Source: Janthinobacterium agaricidamnosum NBRC 102515 = DSM 9628
Lineage (GTDB): Bacteria; Pseudomonadota; Gammaproteobacteria; Burkholderiales; Burkholderiaceae_D
Direction of reading: 5' to 3'
Length of the DNA: 64,000 bases
Assembly (NCBI RefSeq): GCF_000723165.1
Contig: NZ_HG322949.1
Span: 3,215,231-3,279,230, forward strand
Below are positions 63,736 to 64,000 of this stretch, piece by piece. The first letter of the stretch is position 1; each line of letters opens with the position of its first letter. The notes under the pieces are model-generated. The model did not search any database and was not told where the DNA came from. It was given only the letters and a program-made list of their open reading frames with translations. The position numbers and the translations under genes were made by a program.

Positions 63736-64000
63736 CTCCGCATTCCTTTTATGGTCTAGCTATAGGGGCTCGGCGCGGCGAGCCTGCCGCCACCGAATTT
63801 AGGTGAAAAACTACGCCTGTATCGGCGCTTTTCGCTTACCACCGGCTGGCATCGCTGCCGTGCCGGACATCATCGAGGATGACAGTGGTGGTATCGCCGG
63901 ATGGAAACATAGCATAAGCGTCATGCTTGCGCCATCCAGCGACGCCATCAGCGCGCCCGTGGACTGGCCATGGGCGCGCTGTGACAAAATCACATTAGAA
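63736..64000. other. Region upstream of gtsA with a perfect inverted repeat
   Basis: This 265-base stretch should contain the gtsA promoter. No gene is convincing; a 60-codon minus-strand frame looks non-coding. CAGCGCGCCC (63949-63958) pairs with GGGCGCGCTG (63972-63981), ten perfect pairs without a U-run. It may be the terminator of a gene outside the window or an operator. Confidence 0.5.

Noticed and set aside
63811..63993. Small minus-strand gene upstream of gtsA
   Set aside because: Its 60 codons show no domain or ribosome binding site, and it spans a strong inverted repeat; it is probably non-coding.
1..64000. CRISPR arrays, insertion sequences, tRNA or rRNA genes
   Set aside because: I looked for regular repeat-spacer blocks, transposase motifs and tRNA/rRNA signatures and found none.

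Overview
The window looks like a chromosomal segment of a betaproteobacterium of the Oxalobacteraceae type (Janthinobacterium, Duganella, Massilia or Collimonas relatives). This rests on the GC-rich coding style, the gene families and the overall flavour; I could not run a search. It carries no rRNA, tRNA, CRISPR array or insertion sequence that I can see. Most of it is operons for taking up and breaking down nutrients, with two or three accessory insertions between them.

Layout. 1-2062: D-amino acid catabolism (alr/dadX fragment and dadA, with a divergent Lrp-type regulator). 2211-3081: two small genes (BamE-like, YjdM/PhnA-like). 3098-13236: a complete glycerol regulon, glpD-glpS-glpT-glpP-glpQ-glpU-glpV-glpK on the minus strand with glpR divergent. 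It uses an ABC importer rather than GlpF. 13237-13951: an AT-rich gap with a repeated operator-like 17-mer. 13952-18318: a MarR regulator, a large PAS/GGDEF protein and a solitary CysC. 18818-25491: a tightly packed five-gene cluster (ferritin-like protein, LodA_N-like protein, LodA_C-like protein with the PWQxD tryptophan motif, SPASM radical SAM enzyme, LodB/QhpG-like flavin monooxygenase). I read it as a split CTQ-cofactor enzyme with its maturation enzymes, and it is the strongest candidate here for an undescribed system. It is followed by a frameshifted antitoxin remnant.

25777-33933: assimilatory nitrate operon narK-nirB-nirD-FAD reductase-nasA. 34314-38442: a lipoprotein alpha/beta hydrolase paired with an exported TPR-CHAT protease-like protein. 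38572-39739: a broken PHP-domain gene. 39726-43263: cobA (siroheme for NirB), a soluble MCP-like protein, NasS and NasT. Both narK and nasS are preceded by an exact sigma-54 promoter, an NtrC-like site, two ANTAR-type hexaloop hairpins and a terminator. NasT antitermination therefore probably controls the nitrate operon and also the gene for its own inhibitor, NasS.

43380-56717: a full inositol catabolism locus (iolA, B, E, D, a fused iolC, and an ABC importer on minus; an RpiR-type iolR, iolG and a second dehydrogenase on plus), with a perfect 9-bp inverted repeat in the divergent promoter. 56881-59360: a DUF885 metallopeptidase and an AmpH-like serine hydrolase. 59514-63735: a GtsABC/MalK-type sugar ABC transporter on minus, with a terminator-like hairpin after the binding-protein gene and a strong terminator at its end.
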